From assembly GCF_014695915.1 (NCBI RefSeq), contig NZ_JACJPF010000103.1:79898-143897 (forward strand): 64,000 bases of DNA, written 5' to 3'. Numbering within the stretch: position 1 is the stretch's first letter; every line of letters starts with the position of its first letter. The notes beneath the pieces were generated by a model. That model had not been told where the DNA came from and searched no databases. It worked only from the letters and a program-made list of their open reading frames with translations. The DNA comes from Trichocoleus sp. FACHB-40 (GTDB lineage: Bacteria > Cyanobacteriota > Cyanobacteriia > Cyanobacteriales > FACHB-T130). Of this stretch, positions 26,300 through 34,701 are shown one piece after another. Position numbers and translations under genes: made by a program.

Positions 26300-26875
26300 G
26301 TGATAGATAAACATCAGCAGATGAAAGTTAATAATGTTTGGCTTGAGGGTTTTAAAACAGTTGGACTAAGCCTAATTTTTGCCTTTGGTTTTCGCACCTT
26401 TGTTGCCGAAAGTCGCTATGTTGCTTCCGGATCTATGTTGCCTACCTTGGAAGTTAACGATCGCGTGATGGCGGATAAGGTAAGTTATCACTTTGAAAAT
26501 CCTCAGCGTGGCGACATTGTGTTGTTTTCACCCACAGAAAAGCTACAACAACAAAATTTCCACGATACATTTATTAAACGTGCGATCGGGTTGCCAGGAG
26601 AAAAGGTAGAAATCAAAGCCGGAAGAGTTTATATAAATGACCAACTTTTGCGGGAAAACTATATTGGAGATACTAAGGGGGAAGATTGGGGTCCAGTTAT
26701 TGTACCGGCTAATTCTTATTTAGTATTGGGTGACAACCGCAAAGATAGTTATGATGGTCGCTACTGGGGTTTTGTACCACGCGATCGCATCATCGGTAAA
26801 GCATTTGTGCGCTTCTGGCCTTTCGACCGTTTGGGCAAATTGAAGCCAAATTTTGCTAATACTTCTGCTAGGTGA
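26300..26875 (+). CDS. lepB: Signal peptidase I
   Basis: 191 residues from a GTG at 26300 that has AAGGGAGG five bases ahead, a better start than the ATG seven codons in. Type I signal peptidase cleaves signal peptides of exported proteins on the outer face of the membrane. A single N-terminal anchor (VGLSLIFAFGFRTFVAE) is followed by box B with the nucleophile S45 (SGSMLPTL), box D with the general-base K93 (FIKRAIGLPGE), and box E GDNRKDSYDGRYWG. Cyanobacteria usually have two such enzymes for plasma and thylakoid membranes; which this is cannot be judged. Confidence 0.95.
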   Translation: MIDKHQQMKVNNVWLEGFKTVGLSLIFAFGFRTFVAESRYVASGSMLPTLEVNDRVMADKVSYHFENPQRGDIVLFSPTEKLQQQNFHDTFIKRAIGLPGEKVEIKAGRVYINDQLLRENYIGDTKGEDWGPVIVPANSYLVLGDNRKDSYDGRYWGFVPRDRIIGKAFVRFWPFDRLGKLKPNFANTSAR

Positions 26876-26978
26876 AATCAGACGCGATCGCTCCAGTAAG
26901 AAAACGCTTTATTGCCAGGCAGAAAACCCTGATTACTTTGCTAAAATGCAAGCAATTAGGATAAAAGAGAAGTCTTAT

Positions 26979-27746
26979 ATGGTACAGTACAATCCGTTAC
27001 AGTACCTTTCCACAGAGGAGGATCTGCCCAACTCGGACAATACCCCTGTGGATAACGAATTTCAACTTTTGATTCCTCATCTGCTGCGCGTCATCCTATG
27101 TCTATTATGGGCAAACCGCACGGACTGGTTTTTTGGGATCAATATGGGAGTTTATTATGACCCCCAACAGCCAGCAATTGTACCGGATGGTTTCTTAAGT
27201 TTAGGAGTACCGCGACACAAGAGTAACCGAGGAAGACTCAGCTATTTAATTTGGCAAGAACAGGTTGTCCCCCAGTTTGTCTTAGAATATGTTTCCCAAA
27301 CAAAAGGCGGGGAATATGACGACAAAATGACCAAATATGCCAGCATCGGGGCGCTGTATTACGTTATCTACAACCCTGATTACTGGCGGCGGGACAAGCA
27401 TGATCCTTTTGAAGTTTATCGGTTAGAAAATGGGGTTTATATCCGACAGTTTGGCAACCCAGTATGGATACCAGAAATTGATTTAGGCATTGGGTACGAG
27501 TCGGGGACGCATCATGGTTGGACTCGTGATTGGCTCTACTGGTATGACCAGAACGGAAACCGCTTCCCTGCTCCTGAGAATGTCATTGAACAGGAACGCC
27601 AACGCGCTGAAACTGAACGTCAACGTGCTGAAACTGAACGTCAACGTGCTGAAACTGAACGCGAACGTGCTGAGGGCGTTCAACAGCAGCTTGCAGAGTT
27701 AATGGCTAAGTTACAAGAACGGGGAATTAATCCCGATGACCTTTAG
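26979..27746 (+). CDS. Uma2-family protein with heptad-repeat tail
   Basis: 255 residues from the ATG at 26979 (MVQYNPLQYLSTEEDLPNSD); the open frame extends 42 codons upstream into lepB, but that part is not family-like. The core shows FFGINMGVYYDP, AIVPDGFLSLGVPRH with the metal-site aspartate, QFVLEYVSQTKGGEYDDKMT and YYVIYNPDY. The tail (EQERQRAETERQRAETERQR...) is encoded by nearly perfect 21-bp tandem repeats (about 27594-27662), each giving RQRAETE, and ends QERGINPDDL like its paralogue at 23722. Number of units may vary between strains. Nuclease activity is inferred from the fold. Confidence 0.82.
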   Translation: MVQYNPLQYLSTEEDLPNSDNTPVDNEFQLLIPHLLRVILCLLWANRTDWFFGINMGVYYDPQQPAIVPDGFLSLGVPRHKSNRGRLSYLIWQEQVVPQFVLEYVSQTKGGEYDDKMTKYASIGALYYVIYNPDYWRRDKHDPFEVYRLENGVYIRQFGNPVWIPEIDLGIGYESGTHHGWTRDWLYWYDQNGNRFPAPENVIEQERQRAETERQRAETERQRAETERERAEGVQQQLAELMAKLQERGINPDDL

Positions 27747-27790
27747 ATAGCGCGATCGCGTTGCTACTTGATGACGAATGCGATCGCTCA

Positions 27791-28063
27791 TTAATTCCAT
27801 AACAACTCAAAGGGAATTGGGCGATATTTTTTTATGTTTTCATAATGTACGCTTTCCACTAATTTGTGCCAGTAAAGTATTAAATCGTTATGCTGTTCCT
27901 CTAAATTACAATCAAATTCAATTAGTATATTATGCGCTTCCTTCCCTACTTGAGATTTAGCATAACTTAATGTACTCCAAATATCACTAATTTGAATTAT
28001 GTCCTCAACAGTTTTACCTTGATGACTAATTATTAGGAGTTCATAGGTTTTTCCATCTACCAT
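27791..28063 (-). CDS. Small hypothetical protein
   Basis: 90 residues, AT-rich, acidic/aromatic (KTYELLIISHQGKTVEDIIQ, ILIEFDCNLEEQHNDLILYW). No family recognised and no strong ribosome site. A second relic-like frame in the same direction lies 71 bp upstream (28135-28308). The pair resembles small accessory or immunity-type genes, but nothing visible proves it. Confidence 0.45.
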   Translation of the reverse strand: MVDGKTYELLIISHQGKTVEDIIQISDIWSTLSYAKSQVGKEAHNILIEFDCNLEEQHNDLILYWHKLVESVHYENIKKYRPIPFELLWN

Positions 28064-28134
28064 TCTTGATTACTCGTTTTTCTTAATGCGGATGGTAGGA
28101 CAGTGATAATTTATAATTTTACTTCAGCTTAAAT

Positions 28135-28308
28135 TTATGACAACTCTAAACCAGTATATTTAATAAGGTAATATCCTTCTGTAGCGTCCTTTTTTAAAAT
28201 GCTGGTGTAGCCAAGCCATTTGTAACAATCCAAAGTGTACTGATCTTTAAATATATCGTATTCTTCTGGGGCAATCGAATTGGGAAAGTTATCATCAAAC
28301 TGTTCCCA
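28135..28308 (-). pseudogene. Start-less ORF fragment
   Basis: 57 sense codons on the minus strand, bounded upstream by a TAA and lacking any start codon: WEQFDDNFPNSIAPEEYDIF, then KDQYTLDCYKWLGYTSI and TEGYYLIKYTGLELS. Composition and periodicity look protein-like. Probably the C-terminal remnant of a small gene. The remainder of the 28064-28467 gap shows no other feature. Confidence 0.4.
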
Positions 28309-28467
28309 TTAGGGACACCAGAATTATAAGCACAAATAGCTAACTACCAAAGTTAAGGGCGAACAAATGAAGCCTGGGTCGGCTGGCTTTTAAGGCAGAA
28401 AGGGCAGTTTTTGTACGCGAAAGTCCGAAAGTAATAGGAATGCAGACTACAAAAATTCTATCCCACT

Positions 28468-29208
28468 CTACTTTAAAAGTAATTTCGCTAATTCACAAAA
28501 TCCCTCGCCTTCGGCAAACTTGGTAATGTAAGCGGGTTTATGAATTAACTGATTGGCATACTCTAAAACATTTGCCACACCAACAGAAACGGGAAAATAT
28601 TGAGGATTAAATAAACTTTCATCGTTGGGACTATCGCCAACTGTGACAACTTGTTCTGGTGGGTATTGAGGGAAGTGATGGGTTAATACTTGCAGCAACC
28701 CAGTTGCTTTATCTTGTTGCTTTGGTTTGATGTGACACTGTATGGAACTGTAGGTAAAACTCCAGCCCAATTCTTGACAAAATGCGTTTATGGTTTGCAG
28801 ATCATCGGGTGTCAGTTCGCGATTATCAAATGTCCAATCGGTGATGCGAAAACGATTGTCACCAGATTCTTGAAGATAAGGAAATTTAGATTTGAGTTGG
28901 TCAAAAATATGATAAAGCTGTTGTCTGTGGGCGACAATATCAGGAATGGGGGTTAAAGTTACTGGGGTTTCGGTGCCAGATGGGTAGAATAAACCGCCGT
29001 TTTCTGCTAATGCACCCGCAATTGGCAATATCGCGCTTAAACCACTCATCCAGCCAGCGGAACGCCCGGTGACAATCAGCACGGGAATGCTGGCATCTGC
29101 TAAATTTTCTAAAGCTTGGAGTAAACTTGCGGTAAACTTGCCTTGGCTCGTCAAGGTGCCATCCATGTCGGTTGCAACTAGACGAACATTTTTCAAGTAA
29201 TTCTTCAT
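28468..29208 (-). CDS. HAD-superfamily phosphatase (Cof/SPP-like)
   Basis: 246 residues from ATG 29208 (MKNYLKNVRLVATDMDGTLT); the open frame reaches 29241 without a better start. HAD motifs: I DMDGTLTSQG (nucleophile and acid aspartates), II VTGRSAG, III lysine in QDKATGLL, IV VGDSPNDESLF. The cap is of the type C2/IIB class seen in Cof-like sugar phosphatases, mannosyl-3-phosphoglycerate and sucrose-phosphate phosphatases. It is a cytosolic magnesium-dependent phosphatase of a small phosphorylated metabolite; substrate unknown. It is divergent from the following M15A gene, separated by only 58 bp. Confidence 0.85.
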   Translation of the reverse strand: MKNYLKNVRLVATDMDGTLTSQGKFTASLLQALENLADASIPVLIVTGRSAGWMSGLSAILPIAGALAENGGLFYPSGTETPVTLTPIPDIVAHRQQLYHIFDQLKSKFPYLQESGDNRFRITDWTFDNRELTPDDLQTINAFCQELGWSFTYSSIQCHIKPKQQDKATGLLQVLTHHFPQYPPEQVVTVGDSPNDESLFNPQYFPVSVGVANVLEYANQLIHKPAYITKFAEGEGFCELAKLLLK

Positions 29209-29266
29209 ATTAGCTTGATGAAGCGGTAGGAAAGTGATCATAAAGTGGTTTTAGTGGGAAAAAAAA

Positions 29267-31006
29267 ATGGCTATGCCAACACTGACACCAAACCAGCGCA
29301 ATTACTACTATCTTTTAGAAGCGGAACGCACGGGCATCCACAAGCCGATTTTGGCAGCGCTTTATCAAGTACACTCTTCACCGTCGCTATCGGACACAGA
29401 AAAGGGGCTGGGCATCTCTCCGGCTAACCGGATTCCTTTGGAAGAGGTAGATTCTTTTCCGAAACAGGTGCAATATGCGGCTAATACTATTGGAAGTCTG
29501 TGCAACAGTTTAGTTGTTCAGGGGTGGAAAGGTGCCGAAATGTGGGATGTGGAAAAAGGTCGTTATAGCGATCGCTTCCTTCAATCTGTCGCTGCTGGTT
29601 ATGTACCATCTGCCAGCGAACCCACGGCGGCGCTTTTGGAAGCAAGTAACGCTGATGCGCTACTGCAAGCTTACCTGAAAGACATGGCTATAGATTTTTC
29701 GGTGGCAGGCTTGCCGGAAAATCTTGCTTATCTGGATCAGGCGTTAGTAAGTTTGGTGGAACGTGTTGCTGATTACTATATAGGCTTGCCTCAACAACGG
29801 GATGCGGTGCTGGAAGCGGTGCGGATATGGCATCACTTGGATACCAGGAAAGATGCGATCGCAAAGCTTTCCGCAGCATCTTTGCAGAAGATCCCCCCAA
29901 CCCCCGTTGAAAATGGGGACTTTTCTCCCCCCTTTCCAAGGGGGGTTAGGGGGGATCAAGCCTTAGCTGAAGACAACTTCGATGAATCGGCGCTAGATAT
30001 TCCCCTGAAGCAATTTATCCAGCAAGTTGCCCAAAATTACTCTGGTTATCCGTATCAACGGGAAGCACTGCTGCGCCTAACTCAGCTGTGGCGACAACTC
30101 CAGTCGCGGGAAGATGCGATCGCATCTTTGAACAACACGTCCGCCGAAACTGGAATCAAAATAATTGATCCCGCACTGATTGCCTTTGTGCAGTTTATCC
30201 CCCAGTATTATCAAGGAACGGGAACCCAACGCCATGCCCTCACCGAGTTATTGCGACTCTGGCGGAAATTAGACTCGCGTGCGGCGGCGCTGGCGGCTTT
30301 GGGCATCGATCCCCAAATGTTGGGTAGCAGTACCGCAGATCGCACTACCTTCTCTCATCTTGCCGTCCAGTTGGACAATGAATTACTAGAGTTTGTCCGC
30401 CGTTTGCCTATTGAATATAAAGAACTGGATTACCAACGGGAAGCTTTAATTCGTCTGGTTCAACTTTGGCGCAATGTGACTAGAGATCAAGCCATCCGTT
30501 CCCTGTTCGACGATCTCAAACGCATAGATAAGGCGCGGAAAGATTCCCCGGATTCTCCACCCAAGCCAATGCCAGTTATCTTTAAAGAGCGTCCCGAACA
30601 CTGGACGCTAGAAAATATTCAACTGTCGGCTGCGATTGTGCCGGATGGCAACTTTACCTGGGCAGAAGCTACCTCTGGAGGTATCTGGATGCCACCCAAT
30701 CAAGAGACTTTAGATGCGATCGTCCGGATTGCTAAAATGGCACAGAAAGCACGCGATCGCATTGGACGGCCAATCTTAATCGCCAGCTGGTATCGACCAC
30801 CAGCCATTAATCGAGCGCTTGGTGGCGCATTATACAGCCGTCATATTGTTGGGGATGCAATAGACTTCACCTGCGAAGGGCTTTCTGGCGCTCAACTTTA
30901 TTGGTTCCTCGACCCCTGGTGGTCTGGTGGCTTGGGCCGCTACACCCGATTTCCAAACCTATGCCATATTGATGCGCGATGTTACCGCACGCGGTGGCAA
31001 AACTAA
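29267..31006 (+). CDS. Four-repeat protein with C-terminal M15A peptidase domain
   Basis: 579 residues. Residues ~1-110 resemble phage-endolysin-like or helical cell-wall binding regions (unassigned). Four ~45-residue helical repeats follow, recognisable by a hydrophobic helix, then (Y/Q)QR(E/D)A(L/V) and LW(R/H)xL(D/Q)(S/T)R(E/K)DAIA: LPQQRDAVLEAVRIW, YPYQREALLRLTQLW, TGTQRHALTELLRLW, LDYQREALIRLVQLW. The C-terminal ~130 residues are an M15A domain with an intact zinc set: H and D in SRHIVGDAIDF and H in LCHID. Between repeats 1 and 2 the protein contains IPPTPVENGDFSPPFPRGV, encoded by a dispersed DNA repeat inserted in frame. A peptidoglycan-directed role is likely; no signal peptide is visible. 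Confidence 0.78.
   Translation: MAMPTLTPNQRNYYYLLEAERTGIHKPILAALYQVHSSPSLSDTEKGLGISPANRIPLEEVDSFPKQVQYAANTIGSLCNSLVVQGWKGAEMWDVEKGRYSDRFLQSVAAGYVPSASEPTAALLEASNADALLQAYLKDMAIDFSVAGLPENLAYLDQALVSLVERVADYYIGLPQQRDAVLEAVRIWHHLDTRKDAIAKLSAASLQKIPPTPVENGDFSPPFPRGVRGDQALAEDNFDESALDIPLKQFIQQVAQNYSGYPYQREALLRLTQLWRQLQSREDAIASLNNTSAETGIKIIDPALIAFVQFIPQYYQGTGTQRHALTELLRLWRKLDSRAAALAALGIDPQMLGSSTADRTTFSHLAVQLDNELLEFVRRLPIEYKELDYQREALIRLVQLWRNVTRDQAIRSLFDDLKRIDKARKDSPDSPPKPMPVIFKERPEHWTLENIQLSAAIVPDGNFTWAEATSGGIWMPPNQETLDAIVRIAKMAQKARDRIGRPILIASWYRPPAINRALGGALYSRHIVGDAIDFTCEGLSGAQLYWFLDPWWSGGLGRYTRFPNLCHIDARCYRTRWQN
29890..29957. repeat. Dispersed G/C-run palindrome inside a coding sequence
   Basis: A GATCCCCCC ... 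CCTTTCCAAGGGGGG ... GGGGATC unit of the same family as the intergenic copies at 631-830 and 4716-4794. It preserves the reading frame of the host gene and adds about 24 residues between two helical repeats. Confidence 0.85.
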
Positions 31007-31012
31007 ATCAAT

Positions 31013-31044
31013 AAAAATGGAAAATTAAATTATTTTTCATTTTT
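31013..31044 (+). terminator. A/T-rich hairpin after the M15A gene
   Basis: AAAAATGGAAAA and TTTTTCATTTTT form a 12-bp stem with one G-T pair and an 8-base loop. Confidence 0.5.
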
Positions 31045-31098
31045 AACTTTTACTTTGGGCATCCTGATAATAGACATCAATTTCTAGCCGTAGCCTAT

Positions 31099-31905
31099 AT
31101 GTCCACTCCCATCATTTTTGTAGACGCTCTTTTAGCTCAAACCCCTGCTAAGAAGACTCAACTCCCAGCCAAAAAAACTCAAACCGCACAACAAGCAGCC
31201 GCAGCTGCTAACCCTCAACCACCGTCAATCTGGATGTTCACCACCGGAGGACTGGCTTTACTGCTAGTTGCTGGGGGAGTATTTGTCAAGATCAAATCTA
31301 ATGAGATAGCAAAGAGAGCCAAGTTACAAGATTTTAAAATCAAAGACCTCCAGAAAAAGTTAAAGTTGGCGCTTGATTCTATTCATAGAATGGAAAGCAA
31401 TCCTGACTTGGTTAACTCGCGGGAGTTTAACTTAGACTACCTGAGAATGCGAATGGAGGAGGAGGTGTTTCATTTTGCGGTCGTCAATCAAATTAAAGTT
31501 AAAGTTAAAGAACTAATCACTTTAGCTCTTCGTCCGACTCAAGCATCACAAGCAGCGGTTGGAATTGCTAGTACGCAAGCTCGTCAAGTGGATGAAATCT
31601 TTGATGTTGCTTATGAGACGGGAGAAGGCACAAAGCGCTCTAAACGGGTGCTTTTCCGCATCCAAATTAAGTTAATGAAATTACCTACTCAGGCTACTTC
31701 TGCTACGATTAGCCAAATTATTGACTGTATCGAAACATTCCTCTCTCCAGCAGACGATCACGATACTTGGCAACCAACAATTCAGGGGCGCATTGTAAAA
31801 CTAAATTGGGATCAGAAGGCAAAGCCAACACCTCTGTTGGTGCTAGAGCAATTAAGCGATGGGGTAAATGTGAGTTTTCGCACGAAGCGGGCTGCTGGTA
31901 CTTAA
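31099..31905 (+). CDS. Conserved-looking membrane-anchored hypothetical protein
   Basis: 268 residues. An N-terminal Lys/Gln/Ala/Pro-rich stretch (AKKTQLPAKKTQTAQQAAAA) precedes one membrane helix (IWMFTTGGLALLLVAGGVFV), then a short basic coiled coil (KRAKLQDFKIKDLQKKLKLA) and an alpha/beta domain of ~170 residues with a FHFAVVNQIKVKVKELITLA region and a C-terminal strand-rich part (GRIVKLNWDQ). I recognise no named family. It could be a bitopic scaffold, but function is unknown. It has its own upstream gap and a 415-bp non-coding region after it. Confidence 0.65.
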   Translation: MSTPIIFVDALLAQTPAKKTQLPAKKTQTAQQAAAAANPQPPSIWMFTTGGLALLLVAGGVFVKIKSNEIAKRAKLQDFKIKDLQKKLKLALDSIHRMESNPDLVNSREFNLDYLRMRMEEEVFHFAVVNQIKVKVKELITLALRPTQASQAAVGIASTQARQVDEIFDVAYETGEGTKRSKRVLFRIQIKLMKLPTQATSATISQIIDCIETFLSPADDHDTWQPTIQGRIVKLNWDQKAKPTPLLVLEQLSDGVNVSFRTKRAAGT

Positions 31906-32320
31906 TTTTCCTCGTTAAAAGGCTCAGCCTGGGAATGCTATTACTGAGGTGCCTCATGTGTGGGGGAGACACAGCGATCACTCTAGTTATTAATAGTAGG
32001 GGATAGTTAAGCGATGCAACCCAACAAAATCCTGATAAAGTTGGGTAACGCGCACCTCAACCATTTCCTACAATTAACCAAACATTTTATGATAGACGGG
32101 GTACTACAATTATTCTTAACTGAACCGTATTGTGCTATATATGCAATAGTTTCTAATCTAAAATTGGATTAGCTCAGCTTGGTTATCGAGCGATCCGCTC
32201 AAGACTTTAGTCTGGCGTTACACAAACAAAGCCTGTATAATCAAGCCTGCCAACGCTACGGCTTCGTTTGCGGAGCATTGACCGCAACAGGAGTGTGGGC
32301 ATACTATTGGATGAACCCTT
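31906..32320. other. Intergenic region
   Basis: 415 bp. A degenerate copy of the CCTGGGAA(C)GAG-type repeat lies at about 31907-31936 and a gcttcgtttgcggagc palindrome near 32253-32280. No RNA gene or ORF is convincing. Confidence 0.4.
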
Positions 32321-33169
32321 ATGTCAGCGTTTCCCAAACTGGTTTCTGAACATCTTTGTTTTGGCGGTAAAGTTGGTTTTTACAGCCATGTTTCTGATAC
32401 TTGTAACGGCGAAATGCGATTTTCTGTCTATCAGCCACCGCAAGCAAAATCAGCACCAGTACCAGTTCTTTATTTCCTCTCAGGTTTGACTTGCACTGAA
32501 GAGAACTTTATGGGTAAGTCTGGCGCACAACAATTTGCTGCTAAGTACGGGATAATGCTCGTTGTACCAGATACCAGCCCTCGCAATACGGGAATTGAAG
32601 GTGAAGATAAAGATTGGGATTTTGGTACTGGTGCAGGATTTTACGTTGATGCTACTCAGGAAAAGTGGCGATCGCATTATCAAATGTACAGCTATGTTGT
32701 CCGCGAATTACCCGCTCTAATTGCCGATAATTTCCCGGTACAACCTGAAAAAATGGGGATTTTCGGGCATTCGATGGGCGGACACGGAGCTTTAATATGT
32801 GCTTTAAGAAACCCTGATATTTATAAATCGGTTTCAGCTTTTGCACCCATTGCCGCACCGATGCGCTGTTCTTGGGGTCAGAAAGCTTTCAGTAACTACC
32901 TTGGCGCAGATCAGGAAAGCTGGCGCGACTACGATGCAAGCAAATTGGTACTGAGTGCCAAATTTAACCGCCCCATTCTCATCGACCAAGGCACCGCGGA
33001 TCAGTTTCTCGCCGAACAACTGCTTCCAGAGGCGTTTGAAAAAGCCTGTGCAGAAGCGGGACAACCGCTAACTTTGCGCTACCAAGAAGGCTACAACCAC
33101 AGTTACTATTTTATCGCCACTTTCATTGAAGATCACATCCGCCACCACGCGATCGCGCTGTTTAGCTAA
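32321..33169 (+). CDS. S-formylglutathione hydrolase (esterase D family)
   Basis: 282 residues, usual length. It hydrolyses S-formylglutathione to formate and glutathione, the step after the class III dehydrogenase at 4952-6061. An alpha/beta hydrolase with triad S151 ([11 protein letters not shown]), D227 (GTADQFL) and H260 (GYNHSYYF). The esterase-D landmarks [33 protein letters not shown] and SYVVRELP are present. In many bacteria the two genes are adjacent; here they are about 26 kb apart on opposite strands, so coordinate control would need a shared regulator. A dispersed hairpin repeat follows the stop. Confidence 0.95.
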   Translation: MSAFPKLVSEHLCFGGKVGFYSHVSDTCNGEMRFSVYQPPQAKSAPVPVLYFLSGLTCTEENFMGKSGAQQFAAKYGIMLVVPDTSPRNTGIEGEDKDWDFGTGAGFYVDATQEKWRSHYQMYSYVVRELPALIADNFPVQPEKMGIFGHSMGGHGALICALRNPDIYKSVSAFAPIAAPMRCSWGQKAFSNYLGADQESWRDYDASKLVLSAKFNRPILIDQGTADQFLAEQLLPEAFEKACAEAGQPLTLRYQEGYNHSYYFIATFIEDHIRHHAIALFS

Positions 33170-33173
33170 ATTT

Positions 33174-33203
33174 CTCGTTCCCAGTCCGCAGCCTGGGAAC
33201 GAG
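33174..33203. repeat. Dispersed ctcgttccca/tgggaacgag hairpin
   Basis: Perfect 10-bp inverted repeat with a 10-base loop just after the S-formylglutathione hydrolase stop. Related copies: 46102-46126 and 54236-54250 (half site), with degenerate ones near 31907 and 45985. It may serve as a terminator here but belongs to a repeat family. Confidence 0.75.
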
Positions 33204-33228
33204 GAAAATTGGTTTTGAGGGAGTATTT

Positions 33229-34305
33229 TCATGTTTGCACGGAAAATTCTTCAGGATCGATTCCCCAATTCACCCAGCGAATTGCTTTTCTAGCTGAATT
33301 AACATCAGGAGGCACATGCAAGGCGTGAATAAATTCAGTGCTAGGGCAAGTCATTTTTAACAGGTAAACTGGCTCAATATCGACATTATTATCTATTTTT
33401 AATAAGGTGTATTCTTGCCAAGTATCTAACGCAGCCGCTTGTAATTCTTGGCAGATTCGGGCGTAGCCAATCCCTTGAATTAATACCCGCTTCAGTTCCG
33501 CATTATCTTCTTCTAAAAGCCATTTTGCTGGCCACTGCTGGGGGTGTACTTTACCATATTTTTCAGGTAAGCTTACGCCGTGATATGAGTAAAGACTGTA
33601 TCCATCTGCAAACTTAATTGCTGGTTTTCCCTCTGCATGTAGGCGATTTTAATGATCGATAGAGGATTGGGTAGGGCGAAGCGCTAACGCGCAGCTTCGC
33701 TAACGCAGACAAAACAAGCATTTTCAAAATGATAAATCCAACCACAATTATTTACCAATAGCTGAAACGCTGACCATTTTCTTTTGTCGTGAGTGCAATT
33801 TAAAACAGAAAAACAGAAGTCATACAAACCACCTCTACAAGCCCATAATTGAGGCTACACGCAACCATCAAGGAATTGGCTACTGGATTGTCTTCTCAGT
33901 TGGTTCAACAGTAGACTGGACGGTAGTCTACTTCGTCCATCATCCAGCTCGTGTCCCATCAACAGTCCGATATCTAGTTGGTACGCTAGATACTGAAATT
34001 GTCTTGCCCTGTGGCTCATCAGTTGCTGCTCTAATTTCCATTTCAGCTCAAAGTCAAATAAATTTGCTAACAATCTCCCTTTTGTATTTAGAATTGGGCT
34101 GTTCAAAGCTGCATAAGGGCTATCAAAAAAAAATAATTTCAGGCTCTTTTTTGCCAATTGCGGAGTAAGCAACTTTAACCGATTTTTTAGCTTTTGAGCG
34201 ATTAATTAGTCCTTTGGAGAAAACAATTGCTCTCCATTTTTCACGGATTACAGGAATCAGTGCTTCTTGTTCAGGAGTAAGACTTTTAAGCTTAGTCTTT
34301 GCCAT
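33229..34305 (-). pseudogene. DUF6745-type gene broken by several lesions
   Basis: Homologous segments of one ~350-residue cyanobacterial protein are strung along the minus strand in different frames. N-terminus from ATG 34305: KSLTPEQEALIPVIREKWRA to EPEIIFF; a T9 tract (34125-34133, one base too many) shifts the frame to FFDSPYAALNSPILNTKGRL. Around 33800 the text continues in another frame (FCFSVLNCTHDKRKWSAFQL, IYHFENACFVC). A cgaagcgctaacgc-type repeat (33676-33707) is inserted, then comes a nonsense TAA just before NRLHAEGKPAIKFADGYSLY. The end VNWGIDPEEFSVQT reaches a TGA at 33229. The gene is clearly dead. Confidence 0.75.
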
Positions 34306-34397
34306 ATAACTCCACATTTATCTATAAGGGCAGAACATTGCTTTTTTCTACCTTATGATGGATAAGAACTATAATATTTGTTACGTATACCACTTTT

Positions 34398-34694
34398 ATG
34401 GGCTTTCCTAAAAATGCAGCAGTCAACACCAAATCTGTGCTGGAGCAGCCTGAAGTTGGCAAATTAATTGATGAACTAGGGCAATTGACCAACTTGACTC
34501 AAGCGCAGCTTGCAGAGATACTGGGTGTTGCTTACGCGACTATCAATCGGTGGGAAAACGGGCATATTCAGCCTTCACCTCTGGCAATAAAACAGTTTCG
34601 CGCACTAATTGATCAACTCAGCCAGTCTTCTTCAGAAACGCTTCGAGCCGGAATCCAACGGCTGCTAACGCAGCACTTCTCACACGAAGGATAG
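34398..34694 (+). CDS. XRE-family HTH regulator
   Basis: 98 residues. The helix-turn-helix is LTQAQLAEILGVAYATINRW, with ENGHIQPSPLAIKQFRALID after it, a Cro/C1-type fold of the class also found in MqsA/HigA-like antitoxins. The ~20 residues before it are helical. The stop is only seven bases from the start of a 1390-aa hybrid kinase, so they are almost certainly one transcript and the regulator probably acts with, or on, the kinase gene. There is no toxin partner next to it. The upstream gene is a divergent pseudogene. Confidence 0.85.
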   Translation: MGFPKNAAVNTKSVLEQPEVGKLIDELGQLTNLTQAQLAEILGVAYATINRWENGHIQPSPLAIKQFRALIDQLSQSSSETLRAGIQRLLTQHFSHEG

Positions 34695-34701
34695 GCGTGT
34701 C

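Noticed and set aside
34123..34317. Two overlapping small minus-strand ORFs as separate genes
   Set aside because: Their text joins into one DUF6745 N-terminus across the T9 tract, so they are parts of one broken gene.
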